This document shows, in pieces, positions 25,605 through 33,665 of a DNA stretch of 64,000 bases. Source of the stretch: Bog-756 sp050014755 (GTDB taxonomy: Bacteria; Actinomycetota; Acidimicrobiia; Acidimicrobiales; RAAP-2); assembly GCA_050014755.1 (NCBI GenBank), contig JBEKCS010000007.1, positions 1 to 64,000 of the forward strand, in the 5' to 3' direction. The first letter of the stretch is position 1. Each line of letters begins with the position of its first letter. A program made the position numbers and the translations under genes. The notes under the pieces are model-generated. The model had not been told where the DNA came from. It was given only the letters and a program-made list of their open reading frames with translations, and made no database searches.

Positions 25605-26060
25605 TCAGGAGTAGTAGCGGTAGACCACCTGGGCGACACAGCTTGGCTTGGTCGACCCCTCGGTCTCGAGGGTGATGTCGAGGACGACCTGCACGCCGCC
25701 GGCCACGTCCTCGACCTCGGCCACCGAGGCCCCGAGCCGGAGGTTGCTCCCGACCGGGACCGGCGACGGGAAGCGCACCTTGTTGCACCCGTAGTTGACC
25801 CCCATCGAGACCCCGTCGACGTGGAGCACCTCGCCGAGGAACACGGGGGCGAGGGCCAGGGTCAGGTACCCGTGGGCGATGGGCCCGCCGAACGGTCCGT
25901 TCTTGGCCGCCTCGGGATCGACGTGGATCCACTGGTGGTCGCCGGTGGCGTCGGCGAACAGGTTGACCTGCGCCTGGTCGACGAGATGCCACTCGCTGTA
26001 GCCGAGGTGGGTCCCGACCAGGTCCTTGAAGGATTCGATTCCGTGCACGGTGGTAGGCAT
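25605..26060 (-). CDS. MaoC-like (hot-dog) dehydratase
   Basis: 151 aa from the ATG at 26060 (TACAGT lies 7 nt upstream). The hydratase 2 motif is clear: FADATGDHQWIHVDPEAAKNGPFGGPIAHGYLTLAL, with the catalytic Asp and His in the D-x4-H pattern, then YGCNKVRFPSPVPVGSNLR. Family members hydrate trans-2-enoyl-CoA or serve polyketide/fatty-acid pathways; many actinobacterial copies are annotated NodN/MaoC. Single-gene unit, divergent from the VIT1-like transporter. Confidence 0.92.
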   Translation of the reverse strand: MPTTVHGIESFKDLVGTHLGYSEWHLVDQAQVNLFADATGDHQWIHVDPEAAKNGPFGGPIAHGYLTLALAPVFLGEVLHVDGVSMGVNYGCNKVRFPSPVPVGSNLRLGASVAEVEDVAGGVQVVLDITLETEGSTKPSCVAQVVYRYYS

Positions 26061-26067
26061 GGCCCCG

Positions 26068-26073
26068 ACTGTA
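26068..26073 (-). promoter_or_regulatory. -10-like TACAGT for the MaoC gene
   Basis: Minus-strand TACAGT ends 7 nt before the ATG at 26060; leaderless arrangement. Confidence 0.5.
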
Positions 26074-26176
26074 GGTGAGGTGCGGCGACGGCGACCACCC
26101 GGCGCCCGGTGGCACCGTCGCCGGTGAGGCCGGCCTACGGCCTCGTCGCAGTGCGTCCTCACCCGACCATGGTCGG

Positions 26177-26182
26177 TACCAT
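26177..26182 (+). promoter_or_regulatory. -10-like TACCAT for the VIT1/CCC1 gene
   Basis: TACCAT ends 6 nt before the GTG at 26189 and supports that start over upstream in-frame codons. Confidence 0.5.
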
Positions 26183-26188
26183 CGTCGT

Positions 26189-26881
26189 GTGTACGAAGAG
26201 CACCATCACCGGAACATCTCGGGCGGTGGGGCGCGCGCCGCGGTGTTCGGGATCAGCGACGGGCTGGTCTCCAACGTCTCGCTCATCCTGGGCGTGGCCG
26301 GCGCCCACTCGTCGGCGGGTGCCGTCCGCCTGGCCGGTCTGGCCGGACTGGTCGGAGGTGCGTTCTCCATGGCCGCCGGGGAGTACGTGTCGATGCGGGC
26401 CCAGTCCGAGCTGATGGAGCGCGAGCTCGACGTCGAGCGCCGGGCGATCCAGGCCGACCCCGAGGACGAACGACGGGAGCTGGCGGCGCTCTACCGGAGC
26501 AGGGGCATCGAGGACGACCTGGCCGACGAGCTCTCGGGCAAGATGATGCGGAGCCCCGAGCTCGCCCTCGAGACGCACGCCCGCGAGGAGCTCGGCTTCA
26601 CCCCGGGGCACACCGGGAAGCCGTTGCAGGCCGCAGGGTCGTCGTTCGTGATGTTCGCCTTCGGCGCCCTCATCCCGTTGCTGCCGTGGCTGGTCACCGG
26701 GGGAACCACGGCCATCCTGTGGTCGGTGGCCCTGGGTGCGGTGGCCTCGCTGTCGGTCGGCGTGGCACTGTCGTTCTTCACGGGACGGTCGTGGCTGTGG
26801 TCGGCCACCCGCCAGCTCCTCATCTCGGGACTGGCCGCCACCGTCACCTTCTCCATCGGCCATCTGGTCGGGACGAGGTAG
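26189..26881 (+). CDS. VIT1/CCC1-family iron/manganese transporter
   Basis: 230 aa with about five helices. Typical N-terminal EEHHHRN and then GGGARAAVFGISDGLVSNVSLILGVAGA, GGAFSMAAGEYVSMRAQSEL, a cytoplasmic helical region with DEERRELAALYRSRGI-type sequence and C-terminal helix pairs. VIT1/CCC1 proteins move Fe2+/Mn2+ out of the cytoplasm in exchange for protons. The start is the GTG at 26189, set by the -10-like hexamer just upstream. Single gene; no Fur-type box recognised. Confidence 0.92.
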   Translation: MYEEHHHRNISGGGARAAVFGISDGLVSNVSLILGVAGAHSSAGAVRLAGLAGLVGGAFSMAAGEYVSMRAQSELMERELDVERRAIQADPEDERRELAALYRSRGIEDDLADELSGKMMRSPELALETHAREELGFTPGHTGKPLQAAGSSFVMFAFGALIPLLPWLVTGGTTAILWSVALGAVASLSVGVALSFFTGRSWLWSATRQLLISGLAATVTFSIGHLVGTR

Positions 26882-26907
26882 CTGCCGGGTCAGGATCCGC
26901 GGTCGGG

Positions 26908-27849
26908 TCAGGCCACCGGAGCCACGTAGGCCCGGTCGACGTGGTCGGCCACGAATCCCATCGACCGGTACATGGTGAGGGCGGCGACGTTGGCCGCGTC
27001 GACGAAGAGCATGGCGCGGGTCATGCCGACGGACGTCAGGTGGTCCAGGCCGGCGAGGGTCAGGGCCCGGCCCCACCCGCGTCCGTGGAACGCCGGGTCG
27101 ACACCGATGACGTAGATCTCGCCCACAGGAGGGCGCTCGTCGCCGTGGACCTTCGTCCAGCACGAACCGGCCAGTCGCCCGTCCACCTCGAGCACGAGGA
27201 ACCCGTCGGGGTCGAACCACGGCTCGGCCTCCCGCTCGCGGATGGTGGCCAGGTCCCAGTGGCCCTGCTCGGGATGTCCGGCGAACGCCCGGTTGTTGGC
27301 TACCAGCCACGGCTCCTCGTCGACGCCCACCCGGAACGGCCGGGTGGCGATGGGCGGGGCGTCCGTGGGTGCGACCGGCAGCCGGCAGCGCATCTGCACC
27401 AGGTCGCGCTCCACCTCGAACCCCCGCGACGCCAGGCGCCGGTCGTCCTCTGCGGTGGCGTGGGTCACCCACACTCGCAGCCGGCCGCCGCCGCTCGACC
27501 GGAAGGCTGCGAGGGCCCGATCGAGGAGGAGACCGCCCAGCCGGTCGACGGCGGCGGGACCGTCGTGGCCCGACTGCTCCGCGACCACCTCGACGGTCGG
27601 CTGGTGGACGTCGTCGCCCCGGTCGATCTGCGCGTAGCCGACCAGACGGCCGTCGGCGGCGTCGCGAGCCGCCACGGCGAGGAAGCCCCAGCCGCCGCCG
27701 CGCCCGACGGCCCTGGCCAGTGCCCGCCTCCGGTCGTCGCTGAAGCCGACCGACCCGCGTTCGAGCCCGATGCGCACCACCAGATCGGCCACGTCGTCGG
27801 CCAGTGCCCGGTCCGGTGCGACGACCACCTCCACCACGGGCTCGTCCAT
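26908..27849 (-). CDS. mshD: Mycothiol synthase (acetyltransferase)
   Basis: Acetylates Cys-GlcN-inositol to complete mycothiol, the actinobacterial redox buffer. 313 aa, two GNAT domains in tandem as expected for MshD. The diagnostic NRAFAGHPEQGHW lies between them, and the second domain has SCWTKVH, GEIYVIGVDPAFHGRGWGRAL (acetyl-CoA loop) and LFVDAANVAALTMYRSMGF. It starts at an ATG with TAGGTT 6 nt upstream and diverges from nth, the two promoters sharing one short segment. Confidence 0.94.
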   Translation of the reverse strand: MDEPVVEVVVAPDRALADDVADLVVRIGLERGSVGFSDDRRRALARAVGRGGGWGFLAVAARDAADGRLVGYAQIDRGDDVHQPTVEVVAEQSGHDGPAAVDRLGGLLLDRALAAFRSSGGGRLRVWVTHATAEDDRRLASRGFEVERDLVQMRCRLPVAPTDAPPIATRPFRVGVDEEPWLVANNRAFAGHPEQGHWDLATIREREAEPWFDPDGFLVLEVDGRLAGSCWTKVHGDERPPVGEIYVIGVDPAFHGRGWGRALTLAGLDHLTSVGMTRAMLFVDAANVAALTMYRSMGFVADHVDRAYVAPVA

Positions 27850-27855
27850 GGGCAG

Positions 27856-27871
27856 AACCTACCGGTAACCT
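27856..27871. promoter_or_regulatory. Back-to-back -10 elements of mshD (-) and nth (+)
   Basis: The 16 bp AACCTACCGGTAACCT hold TAGGTT on the minus strand (27856-27861) and TAACCT on the plus strand (27866-27871), centred on ACCGGT. Each hexamer ends 6 nt from its start codon (27849 and 27878), so the two leaderless starts lie only about 28 bp apart and the promoters cannot be occupied together. Confidence 0.65.
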
Positions 27872-27877
27872 CCGCCC

Positions 27878-28579
27878 ATGGCCCGACCCCGCACACCGGC
27901 CGGCAGGTGCCGTGAGGTCGACGCCCGACTCGGGCGCCTGTATCCGGGCACCGCCGCCGACCTGTGCGCACTCGACTTCGCCGACCCCTTCCAGCTGCTC
28001 GTCGCCACCATCCTGTCGGCCCAGTGCACCGACACGCGGGTGAATCAGACCACTCCCGCGCTGTTCGCCCGGTTCCCGGACGCCGCGTCGTTGGCCGCCG
28101 CGCCGGTGGACGAGGTCGAGAAGCTGATCCGACCGACCGGGTTCTTCCGGGCGAAGACCCGCAGTCTGACCGGCATGGCCCAAGCGGTGTCCGACCGTTT
28201 CGGCGGCGAGGTGCCGACGCGGATGGAGGATCTCGTCACCCTTCCCGGGGTCGGCCGCAAGACGGCGAACGTGGTGCGCAGCGTGGCGTTCGGACTGCCC
28301 GGCCTCCCGGTCGACACCCACGTCCAGCGATTGGCGAAGCGGCTCGGTCTGACCGAGGAGACCGATCCGGTCAAGATCGAACAAGCACTCGGGGCCATGC
28401 TCCCGGCCCGGTCGCGGGGCACGTTCAGCCTCCGCCTGATCCTCCACGGTCGGGCCGTCTGCCGTGCGCGCACACCGCGGTGCACCGACTGCGTACTGGC
28501 CGACATCTGCCCGTCGGCCGCAGTCGGCGCAGCCGGGACCCGGCCCGCGCGCCCGCTCCGAGGGACCACCGGCGGCTAG
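27878..28579 (+). CDS. nth: Endonuclease III
   Basis: DNA glycosylase/AP-lyase for oxidised pyrimidines in base-excision repair. 233 aa: LLVATILSAQCTDTRVN, the helix-hairpin-helix LPGVGRKTANVV with catalytic K128, VDTHVQRLAKRLGL with catalytic D146, and a C-terminal [4Fe-4S] cluster motif C-x6-C-x2-C-x5-C (CRARTPRCTDCVLADIC). All key residues are present. ATG start with TAACCT 6 nt upstream. Confidence 0.97.
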   Translation: MARPRTPAGRCREVDARLGRLYPGTAADLCALDFADPFQLLVATILSAQCTDTRVNQTTPALFARFPDAASLAAAPVDEVEKLIRPTGFFRAKTRSLTGMAQAVSDRFGGEVPTRMEDLVTLPGVGRKTANVVRSVAFGLPGLPVDTHVQRLAKRLGLTEETDPVKIEQALGAMLPARSRGTFSLRLILHGRAVCRARTPRCTDCVLADICPSAAVGAAGTRPARPLRGTTGG

Positions 28580-28628
28580 CGCGCCCGGGTCGTCCACGGA
28601 CCACGTGGCAGGGTTCCGGGGCCCGGGA

Positions 28629-28861
28629 AACACGTGTTCCGCAGAATGCAACCATCCGTTGCGAAAAGCGCATCTGACGAGTGAAATCGGTAGCCAGGCG
28701 GTTGCTGTCCGCGAAATGGCGTGGATGCAACCGGAAGTTGGTGGAATTCTCCGGTGGGTGACTGGCGTCAACGCACGATTTGTGCTGTGCTTAGTGACGG
28801 ACCAGTTCCCGCCAACTGGTCCCTTCGAGTAGGGATCGGGATCCGCCGCCCGACCTACTCG
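28629..28861 (+). ncRNA. Candidate structured non-coding RNA (hairpin-rich region)
   Basis: The 327 bp between convergent nth and the small gene at 28907 hold no convincing gene but a series of perfect stems. There is a 10-bp palindrome AACACGTGTT (28629-28638), GCAAC/GTTGC (28648-28662) and CGGTTGC/GCAACCG (28699-28733). Then GGACCAGTT/AACTGGTCC (28799-28822), and a two-part hairpin CGAGTAGG..CCTACTCG enclosing TCGGG..CCCGA (28826-28861). Composition is less GC-rich than the flanks. No match to tmRNA, RNase P, SRP or 6S RNA is recognised. The strand is uncertain. Confidence 0.3.
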
Positions 28862-28862
28862 C

Positions 28863-28890
28863 GCGAAGGCACCCTTCGGGGTGCCTTCGC
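28863..28890 (-). terminator. 12-bp stem with UUCG tetraloop
   Basis: Perfect stem GCGAAGGCACCC / GGGTGCCTTCGC around TTCG, 17 bp beyond the stop of the minus-strand small gene. On the plus strand it would also close any transcript from nth or from the hairpin-rich region. No T-run follows. Confidence 0.7.
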
Positions 28891-28906
28891 CGCGTCCGGA
28901 CTCCGG

Positions 28907-29104
28907 TCAGCGCCGCCCGAGGGTCAGCGCCAGCCGGCCCAGCCTCCGGTTGGCACTGGCCAGGGATCGTTCGATGGCGAACAGCTCCCGCGCCGTCTCC
29001 TCGTCCTTGGCGGTGTCGGCCGCTTCGGCGTGGACGGTGACCCGGCGGGTCAGCTCGTCGAGCGCGGTGGCGAGCGAGGACAGTTCTGCGGAGCTTGCGG
29101 ACAT
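28907..29104 (-). CDS. Small hypothetical helical protein (65 aa)
   Basis: ATG at 29104. The sequence is a continuous amphipathic helix pattern (LATALDELTRRVTVHAE, ELFAIERSLASANRRLGRLA) without membrane segment or metal motif, probably a two-helix hairpin. It diverges from hisD, and a strong hairpin follows its stop. The reading frame continues upstream without a credible start or similarity. I do not recognise a family. Confidence 0.6.
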   Translation of the reverse strand: MSASSAELSSLATALDELTRRVTVHAEAADTAKDEETARELFAIERSLASANRRLGRLALTLGRR

Positions 29105-29209
29105 CGGACGATCATGGCACCGCTCGAACACCGCGACCCACCGACCGGTCGGGCACGGCCCGGCACCGGCCCGGCCCACGGTTGCGGTAGGGCGGCCTTG
29201 GGGTTCCGG

Positions 29210-29215
29210 TAGCAT
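29210..29215 (+). promoter_or_regulatory. -10-like TAGCAT of the his operon
   Basis: TAGCAT within CCGGTAGCATCG ends 9 nt before the hisD ATG at 29225. No leader peptide or attenuator is seen. Confidence 0.55.
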
Positions 29216-29224
29216 CGACGGGCT

Positions 29225-30523
29225 ATGGGCCTCCGTCGACTCGACCTGCGCGGCTTCTCGGGCGATCGCCGCCAGCTGGCCGAACTGCTGCCCCGCCCGG
29301 TGGACGAGCAGGACCGGTCGTCGGACGCGGTGGCGGCGATCATCGCCGAGGTCCGGGCCGGAGGGGACGGCGCACTCCGGTCGCTGACGGCGCGGTTCGA
29401 CCACGTCGACCTGGACGAGCTCCGGGTCCCGGCCGACGAGATGAGCGCGGCGCTGGCCCGCATCCCCCCGGATCTGCAGGAGGCGCTCGACGTCGCCCAC
29501 GACCGGATCCTGGCCTACCACGCCCACGAGGCGGGGGAGACCCCGGGCGACTTCACCTCCGGCGGGATCACCGTCCGCCACCTGGTGCGGCCGGTGTCCC
29601 GGGCCGGCTGCTACGCGCCCGGCGGGCGGGCCCGGTACCCGTCCACGGTGTTGATGTGCGCGGTCCCCGCCCATGTGGCCGGGGTCGAGGAGATCGTGCT
29701 GTGCGTGCCCCCCGGACCCGACGGCAGGGTCGACGACGCCACCCTGGCCGCCGCCGCGGTCGCCGGGGTGACCGAGGTGTACCGGGTGGGCGGCGCCCAG
29801 GCCATCGCGGCCATGGCCTACGGCACCGAGAGCATCGACGCGGTGGACGTGATCGTGGGGCCGGGCAACCGCTACGTGGCCGAGGCCAAGCGTCAGGTGT
29901 CGGGCGTGGTCGGGGTGGCCTCCGCATTCGCCGGACCCTCCGAGGTGGTGGTCATCGCCGGTCCGGACACCCCGGCCGAGCTGGCCGCCATCGACCTGGT
30001 GGTCCAGGCCGAGCACGGGCCGGACGGTCTGGCCTGGCTGATCACCTGGTCGGAGAGGACGGCCGACGCGGTCAGCGCCGCCGTCGACCGAATTGTGGCC
30101 GCCTCGCCCCGACGTGGTGACCTCGAGGCGACACTGGGGGCCGGCGGATGGGCCGTCGTGGTCGACGGACCCAAGCAGGCGTGCGCGGTCTCCAACGTCG
30201 TGGCACCCGAGCACCTCGAGATCCTCACCGGGAACGCCTCGTCCCTGCTGTCCAACATCCAGTCCGCCGGGGCCGTGTTCCTCGGGACGAACGCGCCGGC
30301 CAGCGTCGGCGACTACCTGGCCGGGCCCAACCACGTCCTGCCCACCAACCGCACCGCCCGGTTCGCCAGTGCGCTCCGGGTGGACGACTTCCGCAAGCAC
30401 ATCCACGCGGTGAGCATGGACGCCGAGGCGTTGCGCACCCTCGGGCCCCACGTGGTGACCCTGGCCGAGACAGAGGGCCTGCCGGCCCACGCCCAGTCGG
30501 TGCGGCTCCGATGGCAGGGCTAG
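29225..30523 (+). CDS. hisD: Histidinol dehydrogenase
   Basis: Zn/NAD-dependent oxidation of histidinol to histidine (last two steps). 432 aa. PVSRAGCYAPGGRARYPSTVLM, VGGAQAIAAMAYGTESI, VDVIVGPGNRYVAEAKRQV and FAGPSEVVVIAG are the family signatures. AEHGPDG holds zinc ligands, and PTNRTARFASALRVDDF is near the end. First gene of a packed operon hisD-C-B-H-A-F; its last 13 bp overlap hisC. hisG and hisE are not in the window. Confidence 0.97.
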   Translation: MGLRRLDLRGFSGDRRQLAELLPRPVDEQDRSSDAVAAIIAEVRAGGDGALRSLTARFDHVDLDELRVPADEMSAALARIPPDLQEALDVAHDRILAYHAHEAGETPGDFTSGGITVRHLVRPVSRAGCYAPGGRARYPSTVLMCAVPAHVAGVEEIVLCVPPGPDGRVDDATLAAAAVAGVTEVYRVGGAQAIAAMAYGTESIDAVDVIVGPGNRYVAEAKRQVSGVVGVASAFAGPSEVVVIAGPDTPAELAAIDLVVQAEHGPDGLAWLITWSERTADAVSAAVDRIVAASPRRGDLEATLGAGGWAVVVDGPKQACAVSNVVAPEHLEILTGNASSLLSNIQSAGAVFLGTNAPASVGDYLAGPNHVLPTNRTARFASALRVDDFRKHIHAVSMDAEALRTLGPHVVTLAETEGLPAHAQSVRLRWQG

Positions 30524-31632
30524 GCACGGGGGGTCGACCGGAGGGTTCGGGCGACCGGCACGCCCTGCCCGCCGTGCGGCCCGACCTGGTCGCGCTGGAC
30601 GGTTACCACTCGGCCCAGGTGGACGTCGAGGTCCGGCTCAACACCAACGAGTCGCCCCTGGCGCCCCCGGCCGGGTGGCAGGAGGCGCTGAGCGCCGCCG
30701 TCGCCGACGTCGACTTCAACCGCTACCCCGACCGGGAGGCCGTCGGTCTGCGCGCCGCCCTGGCCGACAGCCACGGGGTCGACATCGACCAGGTCTTCTG
30801 CGCCAATGGCTCCAACGAGGTCCTCCAGTGCCTGTTGCTGGCCTACGGAGGCGGTTCGCGGACGGCCGCCCTGTTCGAGCCGACCTACACGCTCCACCGC
30901 CACATCGCTCGGATCACCGCCACCGCGGTGGCCGCCGGACGGCGCCGGGACGACTTCTCCCTCGACCTCGACGAGGTGGCGCGCGTCCTGGCCGGGTCTG
31001 CCCCGGTCATCACCTTTCTGTGCTCACCGAACAACCCGAGCGGTCGGGCCGACACCCCCGACGAGATCGAGACGGTGGCGGGCCTGGCCCCGGGCCTGCT
31101 CGTCGTCGACGAGGCGTACGGTCAGTTCGCGCCGTCCTCGGCGCTCGACCTGAGGTCGGCGGATCCGGCGGGGACCCGCCACGTCGTGGTGGTACGCACC
31201 TTCTCCAAGACGTGGTCGATGGCCGGCGCGCGTCTGGGCTACCTGGTGGCCGACCCCGACGTGGTGCGGGCGTGCGAGCTGGTCGCCCTGCCCTACCACC
31301 TCGACTCGGTCACCCAGCTGGCCGGTCGTCTGGCCCTCGACTACATGCAGGAGATGAACGAGCGGGTGGCCGTCATCGCCGAAGAGCGCGGCAGGATCGC
31401 CGCGGCATTGGCCGAGATGCCGGTCGACACCTGGCCGTCGGACGCCAATTTCCTCCTGTTCCGGCCGATGACCAAGGAGGCGGGGGCGGTCTGGTCCGAT
31501 CTCGTGTCGGCGTCGGTGCTCGTGCGAGACTGTTCGCAGTGGCCGGGGCTCACCGGATGCCTGCGGGTGACGGTGGGGCTCCCCGAGGAGAACGACCGGT
31601 TCCTGGCCGCGCTGACCGAAAGCCTGCGATGA
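30511..31632 (+). CDS. hisC: Histidinol-phosphate aminotransferase
   Basis: PLP-dependent transamination of imidazole-acetol phosphate. 373 aa, ATG inside the end of hisD. RLNTNESPLAPP, FNRYPDREAVGLRAAL, CANGSNEVLQ, the PLP loop CSPNNPSGR, VVDEAYGQF and the PLP-binding Lys in RTFSKTWSMAGARLGY are all present. The N-terminal ~20 residues are variable. ATGA overlap with hisB. Confidence 0.97.
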   Translation: MAGLGTGGRPEGSGDRHALPAVRPDLVALDGYHSAQVDVEVRLNTNESPLAPPAGWQEALSAAVADVDFNRYPDREAVGLRAALADSHGVDIDQVFCANGSNEVLQCLLLAYGGGSRTAALFEPTYTLHRHIARITATAVAAGRRRDDFSLDLDEVARVLAGSAPVITFLCSPNNPSGRADTPDEIETVAGLAPGLLVVDEAYGQFAPSSALDLRSADPAGTRHVVVVRTFSKTWSMAGARLGYLVADPDVVRACELVALPYHLDSVTQLAGRLALDYMQEMNERVAVIAEERGRIAAALAEMPVDTWPSDANFLLFRPMTKEAGAVWSDLVSASVLVRDCSQWPGLTGCLRVTVGLPEENDRFLAALTESLR

Positions 31633-32264
31633 GCCCAGCCGCCCCGACACCGAACGAACCCACGACCGGCGCACGGCGCGCCGCCCGGGTCGCCCGGTCG
31701 ACCAAGGAGACCTCGATCGAGGTCTCCGTCGACCTCGACGGCACCGGCGTCACCGAGATCGCCACCGGCCTGCCCTTCTTCGACCACATGCTGAGCCAGC
31801 TGGGCCGCCACGGGGGCATCGACCTGACGGTGGCCGCCGACGGGGACCTCGAGGTCGACGCCCACCACACCGTCGAGGATGTCGGCATCGCCCTCGGTGA
31901 GGTGGTGGCCGAGGCACTGGGCGACAAGGCCGGCGTGCGGCGGTTCGCGTCGATCTCGCTCCCGCTCGACGAGGCGCTGGTCGACGTGGCCCTCGACCTT
32001 TCCGGCCGGCCGTTCCTGGCCTACGGCATCGAGTTCGCCCCCGACACCCCCGGTCTCGGGAGCCCGCCCTTCGACCCCCAGCTGGCCGAGGAGTTCTGGC
32101 GCGCCTTCGTGACGGCGGCGGGGATCACGCTCCACGTCCGGCTGGTGACCGGCCGGAACACCCACCACATCGTCGAGGCGTCGTTCAAGGCGGTGGCCCG
32201 GTCGCTCAAGGAGGCGATGCGGGTCGAGGGCGGGGGCATCCCCTCGACCAAGGGTCAGCTGTGA
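31629..32264 (+). CDS. hisB: Imidazoleglycerol-phosphate dehydratase
   Basis: Mn-dependent dehydration of IGP to imidazole-acetol phosphate. 211 aa, monofunctional (no phosphatase domain). Metal-binding repeats: FFDHMLSQLGRHG, DAHHTVEDVGIALGE, FWRAFVTAAGITLHVR and NTHHIVEASFKAVARSL. The last residues (GIPSTKGQL) are typical. N-terminal ~25 residues are low-complexity. ATGA overlap with hisC shows coupling. Confidence 0.97.
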   Translation: MSPAAPTPNEPTTGARRAARVARSTKETSIEVSVDLDGTGVTEIATGLPFFDHMLSQLGRHGGIDLTVAADGDLEVDAHHTVEDVGIALGEVVAEALGDKAGVRRFASISLPLDEALVDVALDLSGRPFLAYGIEFAPDTPGLGSPPFDPQLAEEFWRAFVTAAGITLHVRLVTGRNTHHIVEASFKAVARSLKEAMRVEGGGIPSTKGQL

Positions 32265-32280
32265 CGCGCCCCCCGTTCCG

Positions 32281-32898
32281 GTGATCGCGGTCCTCGACTA
32301 CGGGATCGGGAACCTTCGGTCGGCCGAGAAGGCCCTGCAGCACGTCGGGGCCGACGCCCGGCTGGTGGACGATCCCGAGCTCGCGGCCACCGCGGCGGGC
32401 ATCGTCCTGCCCGGCGTGGGCGCGTTCGGGCCCTGCGCCGCCGCCCTGGCGTCGAGCGGGCTCGGCGAGGTCGCCCTCGATGCGGTGGCCCGCGGGATTC
32501 CGTTCCTCGGGATCTGCGTCGGGTTCCAACTGCTCTACGAGGGTTCCGAGGAGGAACCGTCCGCGGCCGGGCTCGGCATCCTTGCCGGGACGGTCCGCCG
32601 GCTCCCCGCAGGGGTGAAGCACCCGCAGATGCAGTGGAACGTCCTCGACGTCGCCGACTCGACGCTCCTGGCCGGTGTGCCCGACCCGGCATGGGTCTAC
32701 TTCGTCCACTCCTACGCTCCCGAGTGCACCGAGGACACCACCGCCACCTGCGACTACGGCGGTCCGGTGGTGGCCGCGGCCGAACGGGGTCCGGTGTGGG
32801 GCACCCAGTTCCACCCCGAAAAGTCGGGTCCGGTCGGCCTCGGCATCCTGGCCAACTTCGTCGCCGCGGTGGACGCCACCACGGGCGCCGTCGCCTGA
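32281..32898 (+). CDS. hisH: Imidazole glycerol phosphate synthase, glutamine amidotransferase subunit
   Basis: 205 aa, GTG start 16 bp after hisB. Releases ammonia from glutamine and channels it to HisF. Class I amidotransferase triad: Cys in GICVGFQLL, and His and Glu in GTQFHPEKSG. VLDYGIGNLRSAEKAL opens the protein. Its TGA overlaps the ATG of hisA. Confidence 0.96.
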   Translation: MIAVLDYGIGNLRSAEKALQHVGADARLVDDPELAATAAGIVLPGVGAFGPCAAALASSGLGEVALDAVARGIPFLGICVGFQLLYEGSEEEPSAAGLGILAGTVRRLPAGVKHPQMQWNVLDVADSTLLAGVPDPAWVYFVHSYAPECTEDTTATCDYGGPVVAAAERGPVWGTQFHPEKSGPVGLGILANFVAAVDATTGAVA

Positions 32899-33665
32899 TG
32901 GACCTGTACCCGGCCATCGACATCCGCGACGGAGGGGCGGTGCGCCTCACCCAGGGCGACTTCGACCGCCAGAGCAGCTACGGCGACCCGGTGGAGCTGG
33001 CCGCCCGCTTCGTCGCCGCCGGTGCCCCGTGGCTGCACGTGGTCGACCTCGACGCCGCCCGGTCCGGTCAGCCGGTCAACCGGGCGACCGTCCTGGCCAT
33101 CGCCCGCTCGGTCGACGTCCCGGTGCAGACCGGCGGGGGCGTGCGCACCGAAGCGGACGTCGACCAGCTCCTCGAGGGGGGGCTCGCCCGGGTGGTCCTC
33201 GGCACGGCCGCGCTGGACGACCCCGGCCTGGTGCGCCGGGCCACGGCCGCCCACCCGGGCAGGATCGCACTGGGGCTCGACTACCGCCGGACGCCCGACG
33301 GGCGGGCCGAGGTCGCCGTGCGGGGGTGGGAGCAGGCGTCGGGCCGCACGGTCGGCGACCTGCTCGACGAGGTGGCCGGCGCCGGGCTGGCCGCGGTCGT
33401 CGCCACCTCGATCGACCGGGACGGCACGTTGTCCGGTCCCGACCTCGACGGCCTGTGCGCCGTCCTGTCGTCGACCGACGTGGCCGTCATCGCCTCGGGT
33501 GGCGTGGGGTCGGTGGCCGACATCGAGGCCCTGGCCCGGCTCGAGGCACCCGCTCCGTCCGGCGGTTCCCCCCGTCGGCTGCTGGGGGCGATCACCGGCA
33601 AGGCACTGGTCGACGGCCGGATGACGGTGGAGGAGGGGGTGGACGCATGCGCACGGTGCGGGTGA
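32898..33665 (+). CDS. hisA: ProFAR isomerase (HisA, possibly PriA-type)
   Basis: 255 aa TIM barrel isomerising ProFAR to PRFAR. LYPAIDIRDGGAVRLTQGDF, PVQTGGGVRT, VATSIDRDGTLSGPDLDGL and ITGKALVDGRMTVEEG are conserved. Many actinobacteria use one enzyme (PriA) for both HisA and TrpF reactions. Here a separate trpF exists at 50.4 kb, so a dedicated HisA is more likely (inference). It overlaps hisF by 19 bp. Confidence 0.95.
   Translation: MDLYPAIDIRDGGAVRLTQGDFDRQSSYGDPVELAARFVAAGAPWLHVVDLDAARSGQPVNRATVLAIARSVDVPVQTGGGVRTEADVDQLLEGGLARVVLGTAALDDPGLVRRATAAHPGRIALGLDYRRTPDGRAEVAVRGWEQASGRTVGDLLDEVAGAGLAAVVATSIDRDGTLSGPDLDGLCAVLSSTDVAVIASGGVGSVADIEALARLEAPAPSGGSPRRLLGAITGKALVDGRMTVEEGVDACARCG

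Noticed and set aside
25605..25616. Second MerR operator near the end of the MaoC gene (GGAGTAGT half-site)
   Set aside because: The bases are the final codons of MaoC and no second arm is present; coincidence is likely.
28716..28832. 38-codon ORF on the plus strand inside the hairpin-rich region
   Set aside because: No ribosome-binding site or recognisable sequence, and it crosses two stable stems; the non-coding reading is simpler.
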